64,000 bases of DNA. Source: QHXM01 sp963697975. GTDB taxonomy: Bacteria; Acidobacteriota; Blastocatellia; Pyrinomonadales; Pyrinomonadaceae. A program made the position numbers and the translations under genes. Below the pieces are notes generated by a model that did not search any database, had not been told where the DNA came from, and saw only the letters and a program-made list of their open reading frames with translations. Positions 24,955 to 35,278 of the stretch are shown piece by piece. Location: assembly GCA_963697975.1 (NCBI GenBank), contig OY969111.1, positions 4,526,001 through 4,590,000 of the forward strand, given 5' to 3'. Positions within the stretch are counted from its first letter, which is position 1. Each line of letters starts with the position of its first letter.

Positions 24955-27900
24955 ATGGAACCAACTTTTCAAACAGAACCATCACCGGACAACACGCCTT
25001 CAACCGATACGTGGATCGGACGCACGCTCAAAGGTAAATACTTGATTCTCGATTCGCTTGGCGGAGGCGGCATGGGTCTAGTCTACCGTGCGCGTAGACA
25101 GGAGATCGGCGATGTAGTCGCCGTCAAACTGCTTCATGACAAGTATGCTGCTGACCGGACAGCCGCCGAACGTTTTCACCGCGAGGCGCAGGCTGCCGCG
25201 ATGGTGCGCCATCCCAACGTTGTGGCGATTTATGATTACCACGCAAGAAGCGTTGGCGACTCGCCCGCCTTCATCGTTATGGAGTGGCTTGAGGGGACGA
25301 GCCTACGCTGCGTTTTGGAGAGGGAAGGCCGCCTAAGCCTTGAGCGGGCGCTCGCGATCATTCACGAGACTTGCGCCGGGGTTGCCGCTGCACACCGCCG
25401 CAACATTCTTCATCGCGATCTCAAACCCGAAAACCTGATCGTCCAACCGCAGAGCGCGGATCGCGAGCGTGAATCGGTGAAGGTCGTTGATTTCGGCATC
25501 GCCAAGTTACGAGATTTGCCACGCGGACAAACGCTTACCGAGACGCACGCGGTCATGGGCACGCTGCCTTACATGTCGCCCGAACAACTGCAAGGTGAGC
25601 TGCTTGATGCTGCAACGGACGTTTATAGTCTAGGCTTGATACTTTATGAGATGCTCGCTGGCATACATCCTTACTCGGCGAGTTCGCTGGAACAACTTCT
25701 CGTAGATCGTCTCACAAAAGAGCCACCGCCTTTAGCGAAATATGTCAGCGTACCTGCTGATGTCGAACAAGCGATTATGCGTGCGCTCGCCAGAGACCCG
25801 AATAAACGTCAAGGCAATGCGATGGAGTTTGCGTACGAACTCCGACTAGCTGCTCAACCGTTCACCATTGCGATGCAGCTAAGCTCAACACAGCGCCTGC
25901 CTAATATTAAATCCCCACAAGAAGCCGTGGTTTCTGACGTCCGAGACACAGCCGATGGAAAGCTAGCTTTAACAGTGGCGGCACCACCCGCTGCTCGCCC
26001 GTTGGAATTCCAGAGAGTTTTAAGGACTGTCAACGCTCAGCCTTCATCCTCCCCGGCAGGCGTATCCGTTACCGAAACAAATGAAGGGACAGATACGAGG
26101 GAGGCCACTGAAGCGGAGCGCGTCTTGCGATTCTGGCACGTGGTGGAGCATTTGGTCCCTTTCAACCTCCGTAGAGCCACCGGCAACACAAAATATGTGA
26201 TCGTCAACCGCGAAGACGATCAAAGACTCGCATGGATCAATGAGGGAGTTTTAGCGAGCCTGAAAATGAATCCGGGCCAAGCCTATCGCTACACCGTCTA
26301 TCTGGGAGCATTCAGCGTCACCGAGGCTAACCTGAAGCTTCGCCAGATTTTCGGGGGAACAGAGCCACATTACCGGGAACGCGTTATTGAAGAAAGTTGT
26401 TTCGCGCGCTTTGAAGTGAACGAACATGGCCGTCTGCAAGTTGATTCACTTTCGCTGACGCATTTTCCGTGGGCGGTCGGATACTTAAGTGATATTAATT
26501 TGCGTGTCGGCTTGAACGACTCGGATTGGATTGAGGCTTTCGACTCTTACACCGCAGCAGTCCGGCGTGAGTTCAACGAGTACGCGGAATTTCTTGAGAT
26601 ACACGATTACAAACTTGACTCTACAGGGTTGAGCCTCCTGCTTGGCGGCATGTTCGAGCATAGTGGTTGGCAGCCGGAGGACCTGCGCGCCTTGGCCCGC
26701 TACGCCATCACAGAAACAGAGCCAGAAGATGATGATTCACTGTCAAGCAGCCGCACGACTATTGAGGCGGGCATTACTACCGAGCAAATCACAGACTCAG
26801 TTGACGAGGAAGAGCAGATCACCGAATCGGAACTCCTCAACAGCCTATTCGTCGATGAGCTACGCCGAGTCGGCGACGCTATGAGTCGGGGCAATGTTGG
26901 CGAAGCCTTAAAGAGTTACTTAAGTGGGCAAAGGCAGGCGAACCGGATCGATTTTCTCGGCGGGTCGGGGCGTGAGGAGTTAAAGCGTTGGCTTTCGCCG
27001 CAGAGGTTGCCGTTGGGTCGCTGGCCCTCCGATGACGCGAAGACGCTTTCGTTGACCCAACAAGCTGCTGTCAACATTGCCGCCGCGAAGCTCAGTGAAA
27101 CTCCGCTCTTCTCCGTTAACGGCCCGCCCGGAACGGGCAAGACGACCTTGCTGCGAGATTTAATCGCCTCAATTGTTGTCGAGCGTGCGGCACGTCTCGC
27201 CGAATTTGAGCACCCATCTGCCGCGTTCGAAAAGGCAGGCACGGTCACATACTTAGATGACGAAAAGACTTTCCCTGTATACAAACCCCATGAACAAATA
27301 ATAGGCTTCGAGATCGTAGTGGCGTCTTCCAACAACGGGGCGGTCGAGAACGTCACACGAGAGATTCCCTCACGCTCTGCCATTCATAACTCGTACTACT
27401 CAACCGCCTCCTACTTCACTAGGGTGGCTCAACAAGTAAGCGGGTCGAGCGGGGAAGAGCCTTGGGGATTGATGGCTGCCGTACTGGGCAATATGCGAAA
27501 CAGGCGCGCGTTTGCGCGTCGCTTCTGGGCCTATGCTGAAGATAATGCGCTCGATGGTGAAATCGATGAAAGTGCGATCAGCATGAGAGGCCATTTATTC
27601 GCGAGATCCAGCCCTGTTGACGATCTTGCGCGGTGGCATAAGGCAAAAGAAAGGTTCACGGAAGCACGGCAGCGTGTCGTTGATATTCTCGACGCGCGGG
27701 AGAAGTACGCGGTCGCCGCCGCGCAAGAAAGCAGTTTGTGCCAAACTAGAGACGCCGCTCGCACGACAGCCGAAAATGTGGCAAAGCAACTTGAAGAGGC
27801 TGGTCGGGCAGAGCAAGAAGCCGAACGGGAACTCAATAACGCTCGCTCCTCCTTTAAGGACTGCGTTGATAACGTTGAGTCTATCGCACGAGGTAAACCC

Positions 27901-29397
27901 ATCGGATTGTTAATCGCGCTATCGTATTTGCTGAAGATCGAGAAGGTACGGCTGTATAACGAGAAAATGGCGAAAGCGCAGAAGGCGCTCGAAGAAGCCA
28001 GCGCCCGTTTAGACGAGCGGAAGAAGCAATACGAGCAGGCAGCCGAGCGACGTAAGGAATCCGTAGAGTTATCCCGACAGACTGCTCTAGCGCAAGGCGA
28101 AGCCGAGAGCGAGTTCGACTCAAACGATGAAATCTGTAGGCGCGGGAGGGCTGAACTCGGTGACGCCTTCGGCGGCGACGAATGGTGGGCGCACAGCGAA
28201 GAGCAAATACAAGGGAAAACGCCTTGGGTAGACGCGACGCTTAACCGCAAGCGAACGGAACTATTTCTTTGCGCGTTGGATTTACACGAAGCTTTCATCA
28301 CAGCCGCTCGCAGCCAAATTCGTTTCAATCTCGGCGTCTGGTCTGATAAGGCTCTCGGCAAGCCGCTATCGTTTACCGATCAGGAAAATCAACTGCGATA
28401 CTTATGGCAAACCTTCTTTCTTGTAGTGCCTGTCGTCTCTACAACCTTTGCGGCGGTGGGGCGCATGTTTCGCGACATGAAGCGAGAGGCGTTCGGCTGG
28501 GTGATGATTGACGAGGCCGGGCAAGCCGCTCCGCAGGCTGCCGTGGGCGCGTTGTGGCGGGCGCAACGTGCCGTGGTGGTCGGTGATCCGCTGCAAATCG
28601 AGCCTGTGTTCACCGTAGAAGATGGGGTCGCCGATTATCTGCTTGATCATTTCAAGCTGACTCGCCATTGGTGCCCGCCGACCTCGCTTAGGCGCGGTCA
28701 GTCGGCGCAGGAACTGGCTGATCACGTTAACCGCTTCGGGGCCAGCGTCCGTTTGGAAGAAAACAGTGAAAGCGACGCCGATAGATGGATCGGTTGCCCT
28801 TTGCGGGTGCATCGCCGATGCTTAAGCCCGATGTTCGAACTCGCAAACCTCATCGCCTACGACGGCAGGATGATTAACGCCACTGATCGCATCGTAAACG
28901 AGCGCAGCTTCCCGCTTGGCGAGAGCCGTTGGATGGATGTCAGGGGTGACTGCGAGGAAAAACAGTGGGTGCCTACGCAAGGTGAAAAGGCAGTTGATAT
29001 GATTGCCAGCATCTTCGGGGCCTCGCAGTCGCTCCCAAGCATTTATGTCATATCGCCCTTCAAGATAGTTGGCATTAAGCTAAAGGCTCTGCTCAGAAAG
29101 CGAATCTCCGAATGGTTGCCGAGAGGCAAGTATAAATCCGATCAAATAAATAACTGGATCGAAAACTCTATCGGCACTGTACACACCTTTCAGGGTAAAC
29201 AGGCAAGCAATGTCATACTTGTGCTCGGCGCTGACAGGTCATGGGAAGGAGAAGGCGCAGCCGCGTGGGCGGCGGGTAAGCCGAATATCCTGAACGTCGC
29301 GGCGACGCGGGCCAAAGACCGTTTCTATATTGTCGGCGACAAAGGGCAATGGGGTAAGCTGCCTTACTTTGAGGTTGCGCAGAAGCTGCTGAAATGA
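24955..29397 (+). CDS. Ser/Thr kinase-SF1 helicase fusion (Mokosh MkoA-like)
   Basis: 1480 residues. N-terminal Hanks kinase: GGGGMGLVYRA glycine loop, K58, catalytic H153-R-D155-LKPEN, D179-F-G181 and an M-S-P-E. After a linker and unrecognised region (about 380-690) comes an SF1/UPF1-type helicase: Walker A GPPGTGKTTLL near residue 723, a long charged coiled coil (about 910-1070), Walker B MIDEAGQAAPQ near 1184, GDPLQIEPVF, TVHTFQGKQASNVI and NVAATRAKDRFYIVGD. The kinase looks active. This architecture matches the kinase-helicase of the Mokosh type I anti-phage system as I remember it, but no PLD nuclease follows; a TIR-like gene does. Confidence 0.85.
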   Translation: MEPTFQTEPSPDNTPSTDTWIGRTLKGKYLILDSLGGGGMGLVYRARRQEIGDVVAVKLLHDKYAADRTAAERFHREAQAAAMVRHPNVVAIYDYHARSVGDSPAFIVMEWLEGTSLRCVLEREGRLSLERALAIIHETCAGVAAAHRRNILHRDLKPENLIVQPQSADRERESVKVVDFGIAKLRDLPRGQTLTETHAVMGTLPYMSPEQLQGELLDAATDVYSLGLILYEMLAGIHPYSASSLEQLLVDRLTKEPPPLAKYVSVPADVEQAIMRALARDPNKRQGNAMEFAYELRLAAQPFTIAMQLSSTQRLPNIKSPQEAVVSDVRDTADGKLALTVAAPPAARPLEFQRVLRTVNAQPSSSPAGVSVTETNEGTDTREATEAERVLRFWHVVEHLVPFNLRRATGNTKYVIVNREDDQRLAWINEGVLASLKMNPGQAYRYTVYLGAFSVTEANLKLRQIFGGTEPHYRERVIEESCFARFEVNEHGRLQVDSLSLTHFPWAVGYLSDINLRVGLNDSDWIEAFDSYTAAVRREFNEYAEFLEIHDYKLDSTGLSLLLGGMFEHSGWQPEDLRALARYAITETEPEDDDSLSSSRTTIEAGITTEQITDSVDEEEQITESELLNSLFVDELRRVGDAMSRGNVGEALKSYLSGQRQANRIDFLGGSGREELKRWLSPQRLPLGRWPSDDAKTLSLTQQAAVNIAAAKLSETPLFSVNGPPGTGKTTLLRDLIASIVVERAARLAEFEHPSAAFEKAGTVTYLDDEKTFPVYKPHEQIIGFEIVVASSNNGAVENVTREIPSRSAIHNSYYSTASYFTRVAQQVSGSSGEEPWGLMAAVLGNMRNRRAFARRFWAYAEDNALDGEIDESAISMRGHLFARSSPVDDLARWHKAKERFTEARQRVVDILDAREKYAVAAAQESSLCQTRDAARTTAENVAKQLEEAGRAEQEAERELNNARSSFKDCVDNVESIARGKPIGLLIALSYLLKIEKVRLYNEKMAKAQKALEEASARLDERKKQYEQAAERRKESVELSRQTALAQGEAESEFDSNDEICRRGRAELGDAFGGDEWWAHSEEQIQGKTPWVDATLNRKRTELFLCALDLHEAFITAARSQIRFNLGVWSDKALGKPLSFTDQENQLRYLWQTFFLVVPVVSTTFAAVGRMFRDMKREAFGWVMIDEAGQAAPQAAVGALWRAQRAVVVGDPLQIEPVFTVEDGVADYLLDHFKLTRHWCPPTSLRRGQSAQELADHVNRFGASVRLEENSESDADRWIGCPLRVHRRCLSPMFELANLIAYDGRMINATDRIVNERSFPLGESRWMDVRGDCEEKQWVPTQGEKAVDMIASIFGASQSLPSIYVISPFKIVGIKLKALLRKRISEWLPRGKYKSDQINNWIENSIGTVHTFQGKQASNVILVLGADRSWEGEGAAAWAAGKPNILNVAATRAKDRFYIVGDKGQWGKLPYFEVAQKLLK

Positions 29398-29477
29398 GTT
29401 TGCTAACGCCGAGTGAGGCAGTGTACTACTTTGTTGGGACCTAAATTAAGAATAAGCCCTGATAAAGGAAATAGAAG

Positions 29478-30437
29478 TTGCAATCAGAAGTACGGACAAC
29501 AGTTTTTTACTCATGGCAGAGCGACCTGCCAAGCTCAACCAATCGCGGTTTCATTGAGCGCGCGCTCGATAAGGCTATCGATGCCGTAAGAGGTGAGGCG
29601 GAATTACGGGCGGAATTGAACCTTGACCGCGACACGCAAGATACGTCAGGCACGCCTGAGATTGCCAACACGATCTTCGGGAAGATTGACAATGCCTTAA
29701 TTTTCGTCGCAGATGTCTCAATCATTAACAGCGGCATGCAGGGGCGGCCATGTCCGAACCCCAACGTGCTCATCGAACTCGGATACGCCGCTCACCACCT
29801 CGGATGGGAGAACATCGTCTGCGTATTCAACACCGCTTACGGGCGAATCGAAGACTTGCCGTTCGACCTGCGTCACCGCCGAGTTCTTACATATTACGCC
29901 GAGCCGGGAGAGCAGGACCGCTCTACGGAACGCAACAACCTCTCGCGCGCCTTGCAGGGTGCGCTGCAAGCTATACTGAGTCGAATCGAGAACCGAACGC
30001 CTCGCTACGGCATAGTCTTTCAGAGCACGCCGTGGCAGCGGTTCGGCGTGCGTAACGCTGGGCGCGTGCCGATTGAGGTAATCCGCTTTGTGGTCGAGTA
30101 CCCGCGTAGCCTGCGTGGCGAGAATTGGTCGCCGCTTCCGCATCCGCCGATTATCAGGGTGGAGGAGAAAAGGGCGGAAAGCGGTGAAGTCCTCGACCGC
30201 CTGACCCTCGTCAAGAGCGATGCGCCAACGCCGCGCGGCTACGCGGACGACTGGCGGCTCCCGCCTCAGATCGAGCCGGGCGAGACGGAAATCTTTCAAT
30301 CCTTAACAGTCATGTTCAAGCCTCACAACACGTCCGATACGAAGATACGCCTTATGCTTTCTGTCAAAGACGCTCCCGTTATAGAGAGGGAAGTCACGCC
30401 CGAACAACTCTTCGCGGCGGGCAATGATTTTCTGTAA
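29478..30437 (+). CDS. TIR-like domain protein partnering the kinase-helicase
   Basis: 319 residues from TTG 29478. The N-terminal 160 residues match a widespread defence-island family: TTVFYSWQSDLPSSTNRGFIERAL, IDNALIFVADVSIIN, PCPNPNVLIELGYAAHHLGWENIVCVFN and LPFDLRHRRVLTYYA. The Glu in VLIELGYA is the probable catalytic or substrate-binding residue. The C-terminal half is strand-rich (EVIRFVVEYPRSL, TEIFQSLTVMF), perhaps a sensor. It begins 80 bp after the kinase-helicase and may be its effector; that link is inference. Confidence 0.7.
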   Translation: MQSEVRTTVFYSWQSDLPSSTNRGFIERALDKAIDAVRGEAELRAELNLDRDTQDTSGTPEIANTIFGKIDNALIFVADVSIINSGMQGRPCPNPNVLIELGYAAHHLGWENIVCVFNTAYGRIEDLPFDLRHRRVLTYYAEPGEQDRSTERNNLSRALQGALQAILSRIENRTPRYGIVFQSTPWQRFGVRNAGRVPIEVIRFVVEYPRSLRGENWSPLPHPPIIRVEEKRAESGEVLDRLTLVKSDAPTPRGYADDWRLPPQIEPGETEIFQSLTVMFKPHNTSDTKIRLMLSVKDAPVIEREVTPEQLFAAGNDFL

Positions 30438-30478
30438 AGAAGTGAACTTTGCTTAAACAGCCGCTTCAAGGTGAATTA

Positions 30479-31528
30479 TCAATTGGTATATAAAGTTTCA
30501 TTCGCTAATGCCTCTAAAGCATTTCTCTGCGCCTCTATTCGTTGTTTCAAGTCTGCTTGAGGCCAATTGATGAGTGAAAGCTCGAAATTAAAGTTTTGCA
30601 GGAGCGATAGCTTCTTCCAGAGCTGAGGCCGGACCGTCTTCCGGCTGTATGGGTTTTCAAGAATGACCGTGTCTCTGGGAAAAGAGGCGATTACCGCGTC
30701 TACCTTCGTGCTTTGCCGGAAGCGACCGTCGTGCCGCATCTCATCGGCAGCCTTCCTAATCCCACCTTCAACTGTTTCGCCCTGAAAAACCGGTGCCCCT
30801 TTCCATCCGTAGAAGGCGTACCAGAGGGGTCTTGCGTAGAATCCACCCTGAGATGATGTCAAGGGAAGTGCGTCATGTGCGTTGATTATTAAGTTCCAAG
30901 CCTCGTCTTGAAAGTCCAGCCAAAGAATCGAGGGGCGAGTATCGCTGAACTGTTGTTTCCCCTCTGCCTTTTGTTTGATCTGAGCTAACTTTTGAATCGC
31001 GTTCCTTGTAACGCTCTCTCCGCGCTTCGGTACACCGAAAGGCGCATAGAAATGCAGCCTGACTGAAACTCCTTTGCCCGGCCCTGATTGGTATCTGATG
31101 TTATTGTGCCGCTCCAGCGCAAGTGCCTCGTTAGGCTCCGGTTGTTTGGCATACACCTCGACGGATACTTCATCTTCAACCAAGAAATCTGGCGCTGAGA
31201 TCGGCCCGGCGGTTCCGGGCTTGACCGCGAGACCGCAACGCAGCAGTGAGCCGTAGGCTCTCATCTCACCTAAGACGCTAGATGCGTCGTCATAACTGTC
31301 AATTGAGAGGAGGTGATTCTTTTTGGCAAGCAGCCATCGTATGTCCTGCTCAAAGACAGCGCTAAGCGCCACTCCCGTGTTGTAAACAACCTGCTCATCC
31401 CTTTCCTGCGGAAACAGCAGCCGCTGTAACGGGTGTCGTCTGTCCTTCCACCGCAAATTCTTGATGATTTCGATCTGCTCCGAATTAAAGATTGATCTCA
31501 ACTTAAAGATTCCTTCGTGCTCGCTCAT
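30479..31528 (-). CDS. Putative PD-(D/E)XK-like nuclease, unrecognised family
   Basis: 349 residues from ATG 31528; an earlier ATG at 31561 is in frame. A possible nuclease core reads LGEMRAYGSLLRCG, then A-P-D-F-L-V-E-D-E-V-S-V-E-V-Y-A-K, which has the acidic and lysine residues of the PD-(D/E)XK order, though the E-x3-K spacing is not standard. Downstream PSILWLDFQDEAWNL and VDAVIASFPRDTVILENPYSR could be further core strands. It is divergent from the STAND ATPase gene with about 43 bp between them, so they may be a regulated pair. Confidence 0.45.
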   Translation of the reverse strand: MSEHEGIFKLRSIFNSEQIEIIKNLRWKDRRHPLQRLLFPQERDEQVVYNTGVALSAVFEQDIRWLLAKKNHLLSIDSYDDASSVLGEMRAYGSLLRCGLAVKPGTAGPISAPDFLVEDEVSVEVYAKQPEPNEALALERHNNIRYQSGPGKGVSVRLHFYAPFGVPKRGESVTRNAIQKLAQIKQKAEGKQQFSDTRPSILWLDFQDEAWNLIINAHDALPLTSSQGGFYARPLWYAFYGWKGAPVFQGETVEGGIRKAADEMRHDGRFRQSTKVDAVIASFPRDTVILENPYSRKTVRPQLWKKLSLLQNFNFELSLINWPQADLKQRIEAQRNALEALANETLYTN

Positions 31529-31571
31529 CGGTATGTTGCCTCTTCCTAAAAGATGCGGCATTGTTATACGG

Positions 31572-34500
31572 ATGGCGGAACTAATCTACAACTGGCAAAG
31601 ACTCTGGTGCCCGCGCGGCGGAAAGTACCGCCTTGATGGCTTGGGCTACCCGTACGGCCCAACCTCTTACAACCCTGTCTTCAGGTTCGAGAGCATAGCG
31701 GAAGCGCCCTGCCTTGTGCTACTAGGCGAACCCGCCATGGGCAAGTCATACGTTTTGAAGGAGGAGCATGAGAATGCCCGTAGAGGAACCATCGAGAAGG
31801 GCGGAGACGCCGAGCACATTGACCTGCGCCGATATGAGAGTGCCGAAGCAGTGCATAGCGCGATTTTTGAACACCCACAATTTCAGAGATGGAGGGTCGG
31901 CGGGCATGAGCTTGAACTATACATAGATAGCCTCGACGAATGTCGGGTAAGCGTTAAGACCGTGGCTCAGGTGCTCGCGGACGGGTTCAAGCAGTACCCG
32001 CCAGAACGCCTGCGCTTGCGTATTGCGTGTCGGACCGCAGACTGGACGAGCTTTCTGGAAGGTGAGTTGCGCAGGCATTGGAAGGAGGGCAGTGTCAGGG
32101 TTTATGAGTTGATACCTCTCACACGAGACGATGTTAGAGAGGCGGCGACCGCCAACGAGATTGACGCTGATGCCTTCCTGCGAGAGGTCGAACTGCGGGG
32201 GGCGGTGCCACTGGCGATACGACCGACGACCCTCAAGATGTTATTGGCTTTATATAAACCCGGCGGCACGCTGCCACGGAAACGGTCGGAACTATATCAG
32301 AAAGGTTGTTTGCAACTCTCGGTGGAGACGAACGAGAGTCGAAGAGCCTCCGGGCGAGTCGGACCTCTCAGCGCCGAACAGTGCATGATGGTCGCCGGGC
32401 GCATCGCCGCCGTGATGGCTTTCGGAGGTCATGCCAGTGTGTGGAGGGGCGCGCATCGCGGCGACGCCGTGCCGGGCGACGATGTTCTGCTTTCAAACTT
32501 GCGCGGCTGGTCCGAGACCGTGCAGGGCGAGCAGTTCTCTGTAGACGACGCGGCGCTCAGACAGACGCTTGTTGACACGGGCTTTTTTACGGCGCACGGG
32601 GACGAGACGGATCGGTTCGGCTGGACACAAGCAACATTCGGTGAGTTCCTCGCCGCGTGGTATTTGGTGGAGCGCCGGGCGACGACTGAACAGGTGATGC
32701 GTTTTCTCGTTCATCCATCCGATGAGCAAGGCAGACTCGCACCGCAACTCTACGAAGTTGCGGCGTGGCTGGCCGGGATGATGCCGGAGGTATTCGAGCG
32801 CATTCTGCAAACAGACCCGAAAGTTCTTTTGAGGGTTGACGAGGTAGCCATGCAGCCAGCGCAACGCGCCGCGCTCGCAGATGCGCTGCTGAAGCAGTAC
32901 GATGAGAAGCGCGCTTACGAAGATTTTGAGACTCATGCGTTGTATCGCAAGCTTACGCACCCCGGCCTCGCTACGCAGCTCGAGCCGTACATTCGCGATA
33001 GGGATAAACACTTCGCCGTCCGGCGGGTCGCCATTGAAATTGCCGATGTCTGCAAGGTAAATGGGCTGCAAGAACTTCTCGCCAACGTTGCGCTGGCCGA
33101 GGCAGAGCCGATGGCCGTGCGCATCAGCGCGGTGGCGGCAGTGTCTGAAGTGGGCGACAGCGATACGCGTGGGCGTCTTAAAGGGCTCGCAGAACACGGG
33201 GCGGCGAACGACCGCGACAACGAACTCAAGGGCTACGCTCTATCCGCCGTGTGGCGGGAGCACATGACGGTTGATGAGTTGTTCGCCTCACTCGCTCCGC
33301 CCCGCGAATCTTTCCACGGCGCGTACGACATATTTCTCTCACACCACCTCGTGGAACGCCTCCGGCCTGAAGACTTGCCAACGGCTCTCCGGTGGGTGGC
33401 GGCGCAGGGCAAGCGGCGGGAGTTACCTTACGCCACAGCACGCCTGATGAACGACATCATGCTTCACGCTACAGAACACTTGGATACACCCGACGTATTA
33501 GACCTCTTCGCCGAAGCCGCACTCGCGCGTTTGCAGCATCACGATCAAATTTTCGAATCGGACTTCTTCGATCCGAACGAGCGAGCCCGGTTAGAGAGCG
33601 ACGATCATTTGCGGCGGCGCGTGCTCGAGGCGCTGTTCGACCGCCTGCCTGACCCCGAAGAGAACTGGAACCTGATCATGTATTCGCGCACGTTCAGCGT
33701 CTTGGAGAAAGATCTACCGTGGTTAATTGAAATCTACGAGGCGGCTGATGAGGAGTCAACGCGTCGGCGCACGCTCAGGCATCTCATTCGGCGCTATTTC
33801 GAAGGGCAACACATTAACCCGGAGGCACTGACTGCTATCTACGACGCGTGCCACCGCACACTGGAGGTCAAGCATGCATTCTGCTCGATCCTCAAGGATC
33901 AAGACCCGCACTCGGAAGAGGCTAAGAGAGAACGTGAGTCATATAATTTTATTCATGACAAAAATCAGCGCAGTAGGCAGCCGCAACGGCAGGTCGAGCC
34001 GCCACCTGCCGCGCGCGTAGCCGAAGACCTCGCAGGCTCAGAAGCGGGCGACCTCAACGCTTGGCCGCGCTTGAACTACGACCTTTCCATTAAACCTGAC
34101 GGCTTCCTCTACGCCCTGAAACACCAAGCCGATCTAATCGGGACGCCGGGCTGGCAGGAGGCGGACGAGCCGACACGTGCGCGGATCATTGAGGCAGCGC
34201 GGCTCTATGTGCTTGAAGGCGACCCGCGCACAACCGAGTGGGTCGGGGCAGACGACACATCTCCTGCCGCTGACGCGGGCTATCGCGCATTGCATCTACT
34301 CATTACAAGAGAGCCTTCTTTCATTGCGAGCCTGCCGTCTGAGAGGTGGGCGAAGTGGGCTCCGATTGTGCTCCTCTTTCCAATCTATAGCGCAAGCGAA
34401 GAGGAGAAACGAGCACCGCACCGCGAGTTAATCATATTGGCTTACAGACACGCGCCGGAGGTAGTCGTCAGCACGTTGCTGGTCAAAATAGACAAAACCA

Positions 34501-35213
34501 ATCGTGAAGGTAATTACTCTCTTGAATTGAGTAAACTCAAATACATCTGGGACGCGCGGCTCGGTGCCGCGCTGTTGGAAAAAGCTAAAGACAGGGCGCT
34601 CAAACCGCAGTACCAAAGTGAACTCCTCAATCTCTTACTGGAACACGCCGCAGAGGGCGCGCAGAAATTCACCGAATCGCTCATTTCGTCGCCGCTCCCA
34701 ACCGAGGACGAAGATAACAGACGAGCCTTGCTTGCAGCCCGCGCGCTCGTCATCCACACGGACGACTGTGGCTGGCATGTGGTGTGGCCCGCAATGAATG
34801 CGGACGAGAATTTCGCTCGTAAACTCGCGGAAATGTTTTCGCAGAATCCTATGCGAAGGAGCGTCGCTGAGAGGTTGACGGAGGACGAGGTCGCGGATTT
34901 GTACCTCTGGCTCGCTCAACGGTATCCGCCGGGTGACGACCCGGAGTTCGACGGAGTACACACCGTCACGACCCGTGAGGCAATAGGAGACTGGCGTACC
35001 GGGCTTCTGCAAAGGCTCAAAATGCGCGGCAGTCTCGAAGCATGTCAGGCCATTGAACGCATTATGCGTGAAATGCCTGAACTGGAACGCTTGTACGTAA
35101 CTTTGCTGGAAGCTCAGGAGGAGATGCTGCGACGAACGTGGGTGACACATTCACACCCTGATGTAATTAACTTTGCAGGCAAGGACGCGCCGCAGCATCA
35201 ACATGCAGGGTAA
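31572..35213 (+). CDS. NACHT-like STAND ATPase with helical-repeat C terminus
   Basis: 1213 residues from ATG 31572. A P-loop (LLGEPAMGK58-S59) and Walker B (LYIDSLDE, 116-123) are followed by IACRTADW and a winged-helix region with TTLKMLLALYKPGGTLPRKRSELYQKG and WTQATFGEFLAAWYLV, the NACHT order. The remaining 750 residues are helical repeats that probably sense a ligand. No effector domain is visible at either end. STAND ATPases of this kind act as phage-protein sensors. The divergent putative nuclease gene may supply the effector. Confidence 0.75.
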   Translation: MAELIYNWQRLWCPRGGKYRLDGLGYPYGPTSYNPVFRFESIAEAPCLVLLGEPAMGKSYVLKEEHENARRGTIEKGGDAEHIDLRRYESAEAVHSAIFEHPQFQRWRVGGHELELYIDSLDECRVSVKTVAQVLADGFKQYPPERLRLRIACRTADWTSFLEGELRRHWKEGSVRVYELIPLTRDDVREAATANEIDADAFLREVELRGAVPLAIRPTTLKMLLALYKPGGTLPRKRSELYQKGCLQLSVETNESRRASGRVGPLSAEQCMMVAGRIAAVMAFGGHASVWRGAHRGDAVPGDDVLLSNLRGWSETVQGEQFSVDDAALRQTLVDTGFFTAHGDETDRFGWTQATFGEFLAAWYLVERRATTEQVMRFLVHPSDEQGRLAPQLYEVAAWLAGMMPEVFERILQTDPKVLLRVDEVAMQPAQRAALADALLKQYDEKRAYEDFETHALYRKLTHPGLATQLEPYIRDRDKHFAVRRVAIEIADVCKVNGLQELLANVALAEAEPMAVRISAVAAVSEVGDSDTRGRLKGLAEHGAANDRDNELKGYALSAVWREHMTVDELFASLAPPRESFHGAYDIFLSHHLVERLRPEDLPTALRWVAAQGKRRELPYATARLMNDIMLHATEHLDTPDVLDLFAEAALARLQHHDQIFESDFFDPNERARLESDDHLRRRVLEALFDRLPDPEENWNLIMYSRTFSVLEKDLPWLIEIYEAADEESTRRRTLRHLIRRYFEGQHINPEALTAIYDACHRTLEVKHAFCSILKDQDPHSEEAKRERESYNFIHDKNQRSRQPQRQVEPPPAARVAEDLAGSEAGDLNAWPRLNYDLSIKPDGFLYALKHQADLIGTPGWQEADEPTRARIIEAARLYVLEGDPRTTEWVGADDTSPAADAGYRALHLLITREPSFIASLPSERWAKWAPIVLLFPIYSASEEEKRAPHRELIILAYRHAPEVVVSTLLVKIDKTNREGNYSLELSKLKYIWDARLGAALLEKAKDRALKPQYQSELLNLLLEHAAEGAQKFTESLISSPLPTEDEDNRRALLAARALVIHTDDCGWHVVWPAMNADENFARKLAEMFSQNPMRRSVAERLTEDEVADLYLWLAQRYPPGDDPEFDGVHTVTTREAIGDWRTGLLQRLKMRGSLEACQAIERIMREMPELERLYVTLLEAQEEMLRRTWVTHSHPDVINFAGKDAPQHQHAG

Positions 35214-35278
35214 CTAGGCTCTCCCGGTCTGAACTGCTAATTCAGGATATAGGTCTGCACAGGATGATTAGCTAGACA

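Noticed and set aside
27531..28361. A 276-codon minus-strand frame inside the kinase-helicase gene
   Set aside because: Ser/Arg/Ala-rich antisense shadow of the coiled-coil coding region.
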